A DNA stretch of 64,000 nucleotides. It comes from Conchocele bisecta (taxonomy: Eukaryota > Mollusca > Bivalvia > Lucinida > Thyasiridae). The DNA is taken from NCBI GenBank assembly GCA_029237695.1, contig CM055272.1, positions 12,388,042-12,452,041 on the forward strand, in the 5' to 3' direction. A model generated the notes under the pieces. That model was not told where the DNA came from and ran no database searches. It saw only the letters and a list, made by a program, of their open reading frames with translations. Shown here in pieces: positions 11,820 to 25,500 of the stretch (position 1 is the first letter of the stretch; each line of letters starts with the position of its first letter). Both the position numbers and the translations under genes were made by a program.

Positions 11820-12063
11820 TGGGGGCCGTTTCACTAAACTTCTTACGACTAAAATGTTCGTAAGTGCAAATTTAGGATCGTCTGGAAATATCAATTGATT
11901 GATTTACATTTATTGAGCATAGGCTGCATATGCAGCCTATGCTCAATAAATGTAAATCCAATAATTGTGTACAAGAAAACATTGTTAATGTGAAATTTAC
12001 AGACTATAATAATTTGGCACTTACGAACATTTAATCGTACGAAGTTTATTGAAACGGCCGCCA
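11820..12063. mobile_element. MITE family D copy 1
   Basis: Inverted repeat with ends GGGGGCCGTTTCACTAAACT and its inverse, subterminal ATGTTCGTAAGTGCAAA, and a central palindrome GGCTGCATATGCAGCC flanked by CAATAAATGTAAATCC. Six copies or fragments occur in the window. Confidence 0.85.
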
Positions 12064-12189
12064 GGTTCGCTGGCAACTATATGGAAGATAGTTGGAGTCT
12101 TCACATGATCACATTTGCTGTAATCAACAATCATTTTAAACTGTATATATTATTGATTTCCAATAAATTAATACATTACATGTGCACGT

Positions 12190-12595
12190 GTGTTCATAGG
12201 AGCTGATGTTCGTAGGAGTTGACGTTCGTAGGAGCTGATACGAGTTCATAGGAGTTTAAGCTCATAGACGTTCGTAGTAGTTCATAGGAGGTCACATGAG
12301 TTGGAGTGCATAGGAGCTGAAGTTCGTAGGAGCTGATAGGGGTTCATATGAGTTGAAGTTGAAGGAGGTCACAGGAGTTGGAGCTCATAGGAGCTGAAGT
12401 TGATAGGAGTTCATAGGAGTTGAAGTTCGTAGTAGCTAAAAGGAGTTCATATGAGCTCATAGGAGGTCAATTGAGTTGGAGCTCATAGGAGCAGAAGTTC
12501 GCAGGAGCTCATAGGAGGTCACATGAGATGGAACTCATAGAAGTTCGTAGGAGATAATAGGAGTTCATAGAAGTGAAAACTCATAAACGACGTGT
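12190..12595 (+). repeat. Degenerate tandem repeat, GTTCATAGGAGTTGA-type
   Basis: Roughly 25 diverged units of about 15-18 bp built from AGGAGTT/CAT and AGTTCGTAGGAGCTGA. No coding sense. Confidence 0.7.
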
Positions 12596-13005
12596 ATATA
12601 CTTGTAGTATAGTGGTGGAGAGAACGTAGCGGTGCGGCAGACACGCTATCAGTTGTATCACAACTTGTTATAGTTGGTGTGTTGTGATGCTCGTGCCAGT
12701 GTCGTACACGTTACAATTGTCGTACGTTACAGATTCCATTCCACATCTAGGTTATCATACTTATGATACTGTTCAGCAGCTATCAACAGCTACATGTATA
12801 TGGATATACATTCATGGTATACTTTGTAAATATGAGATAGTTCCAGTTATGGTACAGAACACATCTTCTAAATAAAGATTCACGTGCATCGTTCTGGAGT
12901 CTGAAAACACACAGAGAGACCGTCACGTGATTTCCTAACTATATAACATGACAGTGATTCTCAGTTATATACTGACACAGTCGTTACACAGTTACACATG
13001 ACTGT

Positions 13006-13059
13006 GTAACGATTTAATTTATATACTCACTAAGTGAGTATATAAATCAAATCGTTACA
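13006..13059. repeat. Hairpin, 26-bp arms
   Basis: GTGTAACGATTTAATTTATA pairs with the inverse ending AAATCGTTACAC around ACTCACTAAGTGAGT. It lies in a short stretch between tandem repeats. Confidence 0.75.
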
Positions 13060-13529
13060 CATACTTGTGGCCATTAACGTGGTTAATGTAAATATATAAA
13101 TTACCATATTTGCTTATCATGTTAATAATATTCTCGTATAATCACATGTTGCACATTCGATGGTACGGAACATTTAGAGAAAATCCAAGATAAACCATTA
13201 ATACTGGACGGCCATTTTGAATACTGCAATATTCGTTTACATATCCTACATCAGTCACACAACACAGATCGTAATGATAAGGCACTGTTTACATAAATAC
13301 AAATATGTTCTGCTTTTCATACACACAGCGGCCATCTTGGCGGCCATGTTATTTACATTTCTATTTTAGATACATTTTATATAATTCAAATTGTATTTAT
13401 TGCACATGTACAAATACAATAATATATAAAATGTGCGTTTTGGGAAATCCAATGTAAAGTTACTGCATTGCAATTCAACTTTAAATGGTCGTCATGTTGG
13501 GCGCCATCTTGGATTTGGAGGTTTTCGTC

Positions 13530-14302
13530 TGTTGATATTGACCACCATAATCAACCTGTTGTATTCTTATTGCCAGGTATCGGTATAGCAATGTTGATAT
13601 TGACCACCGTGTTCAACCAGTTGTATTCCTATTGCCAGTGTGTCGGATTAGCGATGTAATATTGACCACTGTGTTCAACCTGTTGTATTCCTATTGCCAA
13701 GCATCGGTATAGCGATGTTGATGCTGACCACCGTGTTCATCCTGTTGTATTCCTATTGCCAGGTATCGGTATAGCGATGTTGATATTTACCACCGTGTTC
13801 AATCTGTTGTATTCCTATTGCCAGGTATCGGTATAGCTATGTTGATATTGACCACCGTGTTCAACCTGTTGTATTCCTATTGTCAGGTATCGGTATAGCG
13901 ATGTTGATATTGACCACCATGTTCAACCTGTTGTGTTCCTATTGCCAGTTATCGGTATAGCAATGTTGATATTGACCACCGTGTTCAAGCTGTTGTATTC
14001 CTATTTCCAGGTATCGGTATAGCGATGTTGATATTGACCACCGTGTTCATCCTGTTGTATTCATATTGCCAGGTGTCGGTATAGCGATGTGGATATTGAC
14101 CACCGTGTTCAACCTGTTGTATTCCTATTGCCAGGTATCGGTATAGCTATGTTGATATTGACCACCGTGTTCAACCTGTTGTGTTCCTATTGCCAGGTAT
14201 CGGTATAGCGATGTTGATATTAACCACCGTATTCAGCCTGTTGTATTCCTATTTCCAGGTATTGGTATAGCGATGTTGATATTGACCACCGTGTTCAACC
14301 TG
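13530..14302 (+). repeat. 62-bp tandem repeat spanning a splice acceptor and exon start
   Basis: The unit is 62 bp: 44 bp matching the first 44 bases of the TM3 exon (GTATCGGTATAGCGATGTTG at its start), then 18 bp matching the end of the intron (TTGTATTCCTATTGCCAG). Boundary-equivalent positions are 13577, 13639, 13701, 13763, 13825, 13887, 13949, 14011, 14073, 14135 and 14197, ending at the genuine exon start, 14259. Ten of the eleven keep the AG; eight read CAG|GT, so they look like both an acceptor and a donor. Because 62 is not a multiple of 3, use of any single upstream site would shift the frame. Confidence 0.92.
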
Positions 14303-14399
14303 TACTACACGATGATCATTGCCTGGACCCTGTACTATATCGTCCACTCGTTCCGCCTGCCCCTCCCCTGGACCACGTGTCACGGCTGGTGGAATACAG
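14259..14399 (+). CDS. SLC6 exon: TM3 and start of EL2
   Basis: Starts after TTTCCAG within the last unit of the 62-bp array and ends before GTACAG. It encodes [15 protein letters not shown] (first Gly split with the preceding exon) then [17 protein letters not shown] and TTCHGWWNT. This matches SLC6 TM3 and the first EL2 cysteine. Entry phase 1 (two bases complete a Gly codon), exit phase 1. Confidence 0.93.
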
Positions 14400-17300
14400 G
14401 TACAGTAGTTGTTAAGTTTGTGTTCCCATTGGAAACCAGAAGTAAGCATGATCCAAATATGATCCAAACATGGTCCAAGCATGGTTCAATCGCGCGTGTC
14501 CTGTATTCCTATTAGCTAACCTAGTTCCTATATTCCCGTTAAAACGTCTGGATTGTTAACAACGCGTAACTAATGACATGACGTCATGTACGCCGTGAAT
14601 AACTGTATTTTGTTTCAAATCGTCCCACTTTTCAGACGACGTGTGATAAAAACTACCAGTTACAATGCAATGTACACTGCACACCGTGCAGTTTAACGAA
14701 CTTCGAATAAGGATAATATCATAACAATTAAAATGCATATACAGCACCAATTGTGCATCCAATATCAACATAACTGACGTGTATTCTGTGTGTTCAGAAG
14801 GTTGCATGGAGATGCAGTCACACACAGCCAACCAGACTGACGTAATTGCTGTGACAAATATATCAAAACCAACAGTGACGGGCGCGATGTACGGCTTTAA
14901 TGTGACATCATCATCGATGTCTGCGGCCCCCAGAATGTCACCGGAGGAAGAGTTTTGGCAGTAAGTGACTTTTCACCGTGTGTGTAAATCTTTCTGATCA
15001 TGTTCTTCCTCAGTGTGTATTCAAAGTCAGGCACTTTGATAGGCCAAGAGCACAGCGCAGCCTTTACCGATCAGACTGTCCGATTTCGAGCACGCGAATG
15101 CGCCAGAACCGCCGTGTCATATTGATGTGACTGGATACAGGTATACGTGTACTCGCCGCTCTGTACAATTATAATAGCCGAATACGTGCAGCTATCATTG
15201 CAATAGTGGGTCCTGGTGAATTAAAAACTATGTCGAGCCAAATATAGACAACGATACATATACATGAAATTACTTTAAAAAATTACAAATATGGTTTAAC
15301 CCATGTGGATTGCAAAGTTAGATATACTTTCGATATCACATAGAGTCCAAATGGGTTTTTGTCTTACAACGACATAACATCACCTACTAAAGTTCCTAAA
15401 CTCATCATGACTGAGACTTCTATCCAGCTGTCCACGCATTTTGCATACATTCTTTCATATGTTATGTCATTTTAGGTCATGACTCATGATATCCGTCTAC
15501 TTCCAGGTATAATGTCCTTCAGATATCGTCTGGAATGGATGACTGGGGATCACCCAACGGGTATATGGCTATATGCCTGTTCGCAGCCTGGATGATAGTG
15601 TTTGTTTGTATTATGAAGGGTGTCAAGTCCATTGGAAAGGTTTGAATAAAGCCTAGGCTTTTACTTTGTAGCCTACCCAGATGCGGGCTGTGGCAGTCAT
15701 GAAAAACTCGCATCGTTAATCCTGGTCACGGCACCAATACAACGTTCTCACATGCAACCTTGTTCTCATCATGCAGCCAGTTCGGTAGACATGCGTAGAT
15801 GTCATGCATTTGACCAGATACACACTGGCCCATATCAAATTTATACAAGGGACATGTGTCACGATCTATACACATCCGTATTGTTAGCAAAAATAATGCT
15901 CTATTTGGTACTGTTGTAGAACTAATCGTTACCTGAGAATAAAATACAATTATGCTAGTCTCTTCTGATGTCAAGTTCATCAACTTCGGCTCGGAAACGT
16001 TCGGCGAGCCTCGGAACTACGATGCAATTATTCACCTGATACATTTGGTATCAAGCAACATTAACCTGGTATTCGTAATGCAATTCGTAATGATCGTAAA
16101 TGTTGAATAGCGGAAAATAATACCCTGATGACTATCAGTATTATATCAATAACTTGTTCGCTGCACTAACTCGTTGTTTACGAGGATGTCGCCGCACGTT
16201 CGTATATTTTTCCCACTATTCAAAAGTTACGATGGCATATCATCCATTTATCTCGATAATGAATTATATTTCACAATATCCTTATATTTTCGGTAACATA
16301 CCGCTTTGACAGAGAACGTTAGTTTATTATGATCGTCGTTAATTTAGGGTACATACAGTGGTACATCTCTTCGTTAACAAATACATTGTCTTGTGTCAAG
16401 GGCAAATCAGATATATACGTGTTTATATTTACTCATACATATTGTATCAGATTGGGAGTATGTATAATCACAATGCCATTGGTTACAGCTCCCTCCCGGC
16501 GCTGGCAATGATACCATTGTGCATTTCAGATATGTTTAACAGTGTATGTCCTGATCAGCTAGTTCACTCATACACAATAAAATACGTTTCATCGAAAACA
16601 TGTACGAGCTTTATATTAGAAACGGTTTATAAGTATGTATCTCGGTACATGTTGGAGAGATTGTGTGGGTAAAGCGTCTTACACAAGGCGATCATATTGC
16701 ATTGACATAATGGAGACACGCCGTGTCATTTTGTACCTTCGGACATCTGCGTAATTTCATGAAATACGCTTACAAAATTTACAATATTTTTCATAAATTA
16801 AGTCAAAAGTTGACAAAATTTAATTTAATTCTGCATGTGCACTGGAAATTGTGTCAACTTTTGACGCAATTTACGGAAAATATTGTAACTTCTGTAAACG
16901 TATTTCATGAAATGACGCAGATGTTCGAAGGTACAAAATCCCATGGCTGTTCACATATCACTTTCATTATGATTAAATATTAATACGCTTGATTCAAATT
17001 CCAGCTAGTACATGTAATAACATTTAGTGTTGTTTTCAGCTACGATTTGGCGGTGCACACGCTGCACTTGTCATATGACCTGACTAAATTGATAGATACT
17101 TACTGTACCCAGGACGTATACCTTATTTGTGGCTGTGACAGGAGAAATGGGGCTTATGGATTTTGCGACCAATGTAGAAACAGATCAGATCAGTATCTGC
17201 ATTGGTCGCAATTCCATCAATGAAACGCCCGCCGTACTTCTAGCAAGCACTATATAGAGAATAATAGGTTAGTGCCGTGAATGGGACAAAATATCTGGCA

Positions 17301-19500
17301 AGGCGGGATGGGCGAGGCTATGCCGAGCACATCCCGTTTCCGTGCCGCGCCAGATATTTTTTCCCATTCACGGCACTAACCTACTATTCTATTTATCCCG
17401 TGAACACCTACAAATGGCTGTAAAATGCAAACATTGTATTGACTGGATATCAAAACTGTTTCACAGCACCGTGTTTCACGGCACATACGCACTGTGTTGA
17501 CGGGATAAAATGTCATTCACAGGCTACAGGAGTTTGGTATAATATCAGGAGCTACAGTGATCACAAATCCCAAAAGCCCGATTTCTCCACTCACGGACAT
17601 ATTTGTGGCTGTGGCATGAGAAGTGGGGCTTATGTGATTTGTGATCAGTGTAGCTCCTTGTATATACCAAACAACGCACAAAATTAATGTAGCGTGGTAA
17701 CGATCTATATTCCTTGCTACATTGTAGAAGCATGGCGGGTGTTTCGGTGATGGAATGGCGAACAATTCAGATCCTGGTTAGACTGTGCGGATGCACAGTC
17801 TTATCTGGATATACACTGATCGCAAAATCCATAAGCCCCATTTCTCCAGTCACAGCCACATTTCATGTTTCATCTTCGTAAATTAATATACACGTCATGC
17901 ACTTAATTATGCAAGTAAAAAGGTGGAATGTTTGCTGCATAAATAGATTACTAAAATATAGTTAACTTAAAAGTAACAAATTGCAAGGAATGTCAATTAC
18001 ATGATTTACGGCATATTGCATCTTCCGATCCTCACCTCGAACTTTTCAGTGCCGGAGTGTTCGTGTACAGTAATGTCAATTCATCCATTATTTAATTTAA
18101 ATTGTGGAATTTCTTAACATTTATTTGTGCAAATACGAACATGGAATTCGTCCACCACTCTCGTTTCTTTATAGATTTTGCAAAGTGCATATTTTCAAGT
18201 GTTCATTGTACACAACCAGGCATCTCGATCACAAAGCACACACGTAATGTCGTTGATTCTTATCTCTGTATTGACCTCCTTTCACTAGGAGCACCACATT
18301 TTTCTGTAGAATGTTCGTAGTACGAGCCTCAGGGCTATATTTACAGGTATACTAGGTCATAATTAGTGAGTGTTGCATCGACGGCCATCAATTCATTAGT
18401 TCATAATTCAATAGGTGAGTCTGTTGAAGGTGTAATTTATAGCAGAATTATGTACTGAGCCTGTTAAGTGTGTATCTGCTGTGACGGGAAATGTCTTTTT
18501 CTAGGTGACAGCCGCTTAGTGTTACATGCAATTTGGTAATCGCTTCCTTCCTGCATTTTCGGCATTTCTCGTTGAATTTTCATACACTCGCGTCAAATAC
18601 GTCGACCTCATAATGTAGTAACGGTATATAATGCTTCTAATAATCACATGCACTATCTACATGTACTATACGTGTACAATTTATTCAAATATCATTTTGA
18701 AATACGGCATTTATTTTCTTCATTGTAAAACCCATGAAGAACTCTATTCTACACCCTCTGGGATACAAATATTAGTGTCTGTTTCACAAAAGCTGCCCAA
18801 ATTTTGCGGCCATATATTGGTTTAAGGTAACTGGGGTGACAGATCGTAAATATATAAATGTTCTGTATAAAATGATGTTGAATGATATTACTGAAAGACC
18901 AAATAAAACTAACTGGGCGTCCCTTGTTAAAGCACTGTTATCTAGTCTTGGCTTTCATCATGTATGGTTGGCACAATGCGTTGGCGATATCAAGTATTTT
19001 TTAAGCATATTAAAGCAGAAGTTAACTGATAATTTTATCCAAAACTGGAATTCCAGACTAGTGGAATCTAGTAGAGCACTTTTTTACAGACAGTTTGCAC
19101 AGTTTGAGTATCAGTCATATTTGGACATTTTCACAATTAGACAATTTCGGGTTTATTTTACAAAACTTAGAGTATCCTCACATAGATTAGCTATAGAAAC
19201 AGGAAGATGGCACAAGCCAAACAAAATACCCATTGAAAACAGAAAATGTAATCTATGTAACGTTTTAGAAGATGAATATCATTTTCTATTTGAATGCCCT
19301 ATGTACACTGATTTACGCTTGCAGTATGTAGATACATTTTACCGACAGCGCCCAAGTATGTTTAAAGGACTTAGTTTGATCAAGTCAAATAATCAAAGGA
19401 AAGTAAGAAACCTAGGAACGTTCATTGCTAAATCATTTAAAAGGAGAGATGAAATATTGTCACATCTATAACGTATGTCAACTTAAATGTTTATATACAT

Positions 19501-19551
<51 letters not shown>

Positions 19552-22500
19552 GCAACTTTGTATTTACATAACTTCCATTTAGTGTACACATACAATACTT
19601 TTCATGTCCACTGTATGTCATCTTGCTTGCATTGTCATGTTGCCTGTATGTTTGTTAATTACTATTGTGCTCAAGAGCCAGCATGGCTTAAGCAATAAAC
19701 GATTATTCTTCATATTCTTATAAACAATTCAAAAACAATATTTTTTTCTATAATATTAAATTAAAGGAAAATTTCAGAATGATTCTTCTTTTTATTTCGT
19801 GAAATTTGGTCAAATATTGATTGTATTACGATAAACAATTTCCCCATGTTAAATCCCCATAGACATCTTCACAGAGTGAAGATGTCTGGAAATTTAACAT
19901 GGGAAAATCTTTTAGAATTTCAGAAATACTGGACCGATTTTTAAAATTTAACTTGTTTTCTTAGTTAGATCATTTCCAAGACATCTCGCTACCTCCCCCC
20001 CCCCATGTTAAATTCCCATAGAGAAATAGATTTTTCGTAATAAAATCAATATTGGTGATATTGGTGTACTTTTGCCAACATTCTCAAAATGTACATACTA
20101 AGCTATGGCTGACCTATACGCTTTTTCTAGACACTGTACTGTGATATATGTAAATACACATGCGCCAGATATACTCTAGCCATATGAAGTTGCACTGCAC
20201 TATTGTAAGAGGGTCTAATAACAGAGTACAGGAGTATGTGGTTAGCCAGGTAAAAGAGATACACTGTGCCATTTTCTGTGTATGAGGCTACATGTATTTG
20301 CAATGGTGATTTTTGTTGTAAAGAAAAAGGCATAAACTGTCCAGAAAATATTTCACAGTTTGGTGTAATCCGTTCTCTTGGCCTTTCCATGTATGATTAG
20401 CTACATCATATCATATGTTCTACTTCTCATTGTCAGTTATTTGTCAAACGCAAGAAGAGGTGAAACTGGTTGATGGCTGGAATACACAAAGATGGCCATG
20501 TTGGCCATTATATGTGTCGTATAGGTTACATTAACGAGGCAGTGTTTACATATATGTTATACATATATTCCATCACATTTAGGAAGCATTTATATTATAA
20601 TCAAACGATGATTAGGTATAGAACGGGTCATTAACACAGGTGATGTACGTGTTCAGGCTGTCACGTAGAGAGACTTACAAATCACACTACGTGACAGCTA
20701 GAACATTTGTGTTAACACAGGTGATGTACGTGTTCAGGCTGTCACGTAGAGAGACTTACAAATCACACTGCGTGACAGCTAGAACATTTGTGTTAACACA
20801 GGTGGTGTACGTGACGGCGCTGCTGCCCTACGTGCTGCTGACCGTGCTGCTGGTCAAGGGCCTCACACTGCCCGGCTCCGGCCAGGGCGTCCTCTACTAC
20901 CTCCGCCCCGACATCTCCAAGATGATGCAAGTCCATGTGAGTGTTACATCACAGGCGGAAGACTCGGACATGCGACAATAAAAAATGCCATTTGAACAAA
21001 AAAAATAGTAGTTAGTGCAGTGAATGGGAAAAAATATCTGGCAAGGCTTAGGAAACGGGATGGGCGAGGCTCTGCCGAGCACATCCCGTTTCCGTGCCGC
21101 GCCAGATATTTTTTCCCATTCACGGCACTAACCTACTATTTTATCCCGTCAACACCTACACCTACAACTAGCTGTAAGATGCAATACAAATAATCCCAGT
21201 CACCGCACATACGCATACGCAGTGATTAGGCCGTATTGACAGGATATCAAAAATGTTTCACGGCATCGTGTTTCACGGCACATACGCACGTGTTGACGGG
21301 ATAAATCCCATTACCCCACCACCTGGTGTGGTACTGTACGCAACATATACGTTATAAATAGACAACGTAGCGTAAGTACAGTACGACAACATGTATACAT
21401 ACATGTAACTTAGCGTACATTACAACACGAGGTTGGTGGAGTAATGAGATTTGTTTTTCAAATGGCATTGTTTATGTCACAGGTCCGAGTATTCCACGTG
21501 TGTGTTACAAGTATTGATTGTTTGCTTTGTAATTCTCTGAAATATTGAATCATATTGTCCTAAGGACGTATCACGGATATAAAGATATATATCTTTATCA
21601 TGTATCATTGTCAAGGTGCATGATCACGTGGTTACAACAACAACAACGTCGCCCACTCCAAAGTAAGTATTATTTGATATTTTCCTTAATATGCAACGGA
21701 TTTTGATGAAATATGGCGCAGCAAACGCGTCTTCATAAGCTGCATTTGGTGCATAAGCTGCATTTGGTTTGGTCCAGGGAGTTTGGCACAGACTTATGTC
21801 GTTTTTGCAAAGAATTTATTTCCGTGTCGGAGACACGGAAATCGATTCTTCGCAAATACGACAGAAGTTTGGGCGAAAATACAGAGACCACCAAATGCAG
21901 CTTAATAAGACGCGTTTGATGCGCCATATTTCATCAAAATCCGTTACGTAATAAGTACACTATAAACATGATTGAATCAGATGGATTTTGGAAATTTCAG
22001 TACTTGTTGTTGTTGTTAGTACCACGTGATCATACACCTTGATTGCTGTCTCATGTGCTATACTAGTATTGAATTGTGGATTTGTGACTGCGACTGGAGA
22101 CGTTTACGGCATTTGTGACCAGTGTAGCACAGATAGCGCAGGTAACAGTCCTTGTTACAGCCCGACTGGTGTTTCATTGATGGAATGGCGAACAGTACAT
22201 ATCTTGATCAGACTGCGGATCTACACTGGTAGAAAAAAACCCACCAAAAGCCCAATTTCTCCATATACACGTTACAGCTAAGCTGAATTTTGGAATGTGC
22301 TTTTAAAATGGAAGATTCTGATGCAAACCGATGCAGTATGTCCACCATTGTCTGATTAATGCATGTGTTTTGAACGCTTTGTTTATATTTTTGAATGTTT
22401 TGTGTTACTGTCTGCTGTGCATTTTATACAATAACATTTACACCAGTATATATCGCGTCGTTGAAAACAAATCCTGAGCTAACTAATTTTATTGGCGAAA

Positions 22501-25500
22501 ATGTATTTCCATTCCTATGCTCGGCAAGCTTTCTATTTTAAATTACGCACGAAACTGTAAGGTATGCAGGTTCGTCACTTGCGAGTACCTGCGCGCATAT
22601 GCGCGTACATATATACACACTGTACAATAGCAAATACTGTTTTAGGTGCTTACTTCCGTTATGCAAATTAGCCGCGTGCCAGCTCACGTAAGGTACCAGT
22701 CCACCAAGATTTTATAATTTTTTAGCAATTCTTGGCCGAGCGAGCACTTCCGCAAGTTTTTTTCTCAGATATCCTCTTCATATATTCACAGAGGCTGTTT
22801 GCTGTATACACCTGTTACATTATATGTCAAGAAACTTTAGTAGCTACACAAATCAAATTGGCATACAGCTAAGAGCATATATAATGTGTAAAAGTTAGCA
22901 TGTGGTGGTCAATTTCTGCACTTATTCCGTCATGGCCGCTGGACTAAAGGCGCCAGAAAGCTATGTGACGTGCGGAGTTTGCACCAACAAATAATGTGTG
23001 AATCAAGTCTACATGTATACCTGCCCACACTGATCATAGTCTGTACTGTTACTGAGTGATTTGTTTTCGAGCCACAAACCTCTGTTTCAGACTGTTAAAA
23101 TTGCGCCCCAAACAACAAACACACATTTCGAGCGGAAGATGCGTACACTTTTAATCTGAATATGCTCACTAAATGGCACATAATTTTACAAATACTTGCT
23201 TTTGTCAGCTGAGGATAGCATAGGATGGTGAATATTTAATTTTAAGTCACATTCAATCACCACAGACAGGCAGTTTTGGAATATTCAGTAAAACGCCCAT
23301 AGGAAAACTACGAAACTAAGCCTTTTTCAAGTGGACTGGTACCTAAAGATGGGTACACAACAAGTGTGGCAACATAAAATCGGAATAACCACGGGCAGAA
23401 AGTGTACTGGAAAACGCACATACATGAATGTAGCAATATTTCATGAATGTACAGCAGTCGGACATGGTCTATTTTGTAGAAACGCTATGTACATGCATTT
23501 ATATATGAATTAATAGTAAAGTGGATTCAATCTAGAACACTGTTTTATCCCATTGCCCGGATATTGCCACCTTAATATCCCAATTCATTACATCAGGCCC
23601 GCGTGACGTCTCGCGCGACGTTGTTTATTGGTTCAAGTTTGTCTGATGTTGTCAACAACGGTACGCTATTGACCGGCAACGTCGCTGTTCCGTGCGTTGC
23701 AACAAAAAGACGATTCTTAATTTAATTTTAACGCCGTATTTGGTTATTTACAATGTTTGTAAATATTAGAATATGCAATGAACATATACGTAATACTATT
23801 ATGGGCTGTAGCGTTTACTGCCGTATGTAAAACATTTAATTTGTTTAAAGTTTGTGATGAGGAGTCCTTCGGCCACGCACATTAAGCAAACCAATATTTT
23901 ACATACCACAGTAAACGCAACTACCCATGTTTTTATACTTGTGCAGGTGTGGGTGGAAGCGGCCCTGCAGGTGTTCTACTCGCTCGGTCCTGGCTGGGGG
24001 CCGCTTATATCCATGGCCAGCTACAACAAGTTCAACAACAACTGCCTCAGGTGTGTACGTCTACAACGGCACGTATGGCTGGTAAAGGGGCCAACTTTTA
24101 TTTAGATTTTTTCAGGATGTTTTGAAAAATGTACAAATGTATTTTAATCATGGCCCTGTGTAAAGTGGTTTAATTGAAGATATATGACGATACTAGGACT
24201 GCTGGATTGTTTCTATTTTCACCGATATCGGTACATACGTATCAGATTTTCTATCTTGTTGAACGCAACAAGATAGAAAATCCGATATTTATGTATGTAT
24301 ATGGGTGAACACGTTTTTATTTTTGCATAATAGTTTTTAAAAAAATCCTGATATGTCTCTTTAACTGTTGCACGTATGTGATGACAACATTTGTTATAGA
24401 GGATCTTACATGAGTGATGATTTAATTTCACATTTATTAATTAAAACGAGTTTACTTATTTCATAAGAAACGACCTCGTTTCTTATGAAATCAGTCAACG
24501 GGTTTAATAAATATCATTCTAAATCACACAAAGATTATATTTATTGCATAAGAACATCATCATAATTTGAAGCTGTACCGATTATCTAATAACATGTTTT
24601 CTGTAGCATTTGCATTTTTATCACACCCGTGTATTATGACTTTTAATACAATGAGTTATTAAACTGTGCAAGCCCATTTTATGCAATAATAAATACTAAT
24701 AGTGTTACATACATCGCCTAATTCTACTAATTATCGTAGGTTGAAGTAACATACCATGGCCTACAAATACATTAAATATACCCAAAAGTATCAATACGTG
24801 AAAAAAAGTAAGCTAAACTTTTTTTTACTCCCTGTTATTATTGTTTTCTAACAGGGAGTAAACCTTTTTTTCTTCTACTGATGTTTTCCCACTTATTGAT
24901 ATTTTTAAGTATATTTAATGTATTTATAGACCTTGGTCCGTTACTTCAACTTGTGATTGTTATTTGCTCAGACAATCGGTTTTAGGACAGTACAATAACT
25001 GCTGATAAGATTTTAAAAATCGCTTCTGCAGAAATTAATTCCCCTATTCATAAAAGATTTCGGCAAAATAGTTAACACATCACTTAATACATTGTATATT
25101 TATATAATTGATGCGGACCAGGCAGTATTTCTCCTATACAGTTGAGCACCAGTATCTCGAATATCAGTATCTCGATGATATCCCCTAACTCGATGATTCA
25201 CTGAAGTCCCGAATTATATCCGTATTTGCTTAATATAAATTTCCTCGGCTATCTCGACCATGCCCTATCTCGAAAATGCTCTCTATCTCGACTGTTCATT
25301 CGACCATGTCACTTCATCGCTATCTAGAACCTAGTCCTATCTCGATTATTTGACGATCGCCCTTCGACTTCGAGATACTGGTGCTCCACTGTATTTTAAC
25401 ATTCACAATCAAAGTATTGTATGCTTAGATGACCTTCTTTATTTATTTTCAAGTAACCCTTCCAACACTACCATGACTACAGACTGCTTTTCCATTATTT

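Larger units (their letters stand above)
18819..19722 (+). mobile_element. 5'-truncated non-LTR retrotransposon (LINE)
   Basis: About 0.9 kb inserted into a family C MITE at CGGCCATATA / TATAAACAATTC, leaving a TATA duplication. It holds the C-terminal part of a reverse-transcriptase ORF, a CT microsatellite (19502-19548), and ends AATAAACGATTATTCTTCAT with no long poly-A. 5' truncation with an intact 3' end is the usual outcome of target-primed reverse transcription. Confidence 0.8.
15640..20801 (+). other. 5.2-kb intron between the TM4 and TM5 exons
   Basis: Holds a family T hairpin, family M and A MITEs, a family C MITE split by a LINE fragment, and the 81-bp duplication at its 3' end. 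No further exon was recognised. Confidence 0.7.

Noticed and set aside
8876..13529. Missing TM1-TM2 exons of the transporter
   Set aside because: I looked for a GN.WRFP or NGGGAF..PY coding stretch on the + strand here and saw none; it may be further upstream or have escaped reading by eye.
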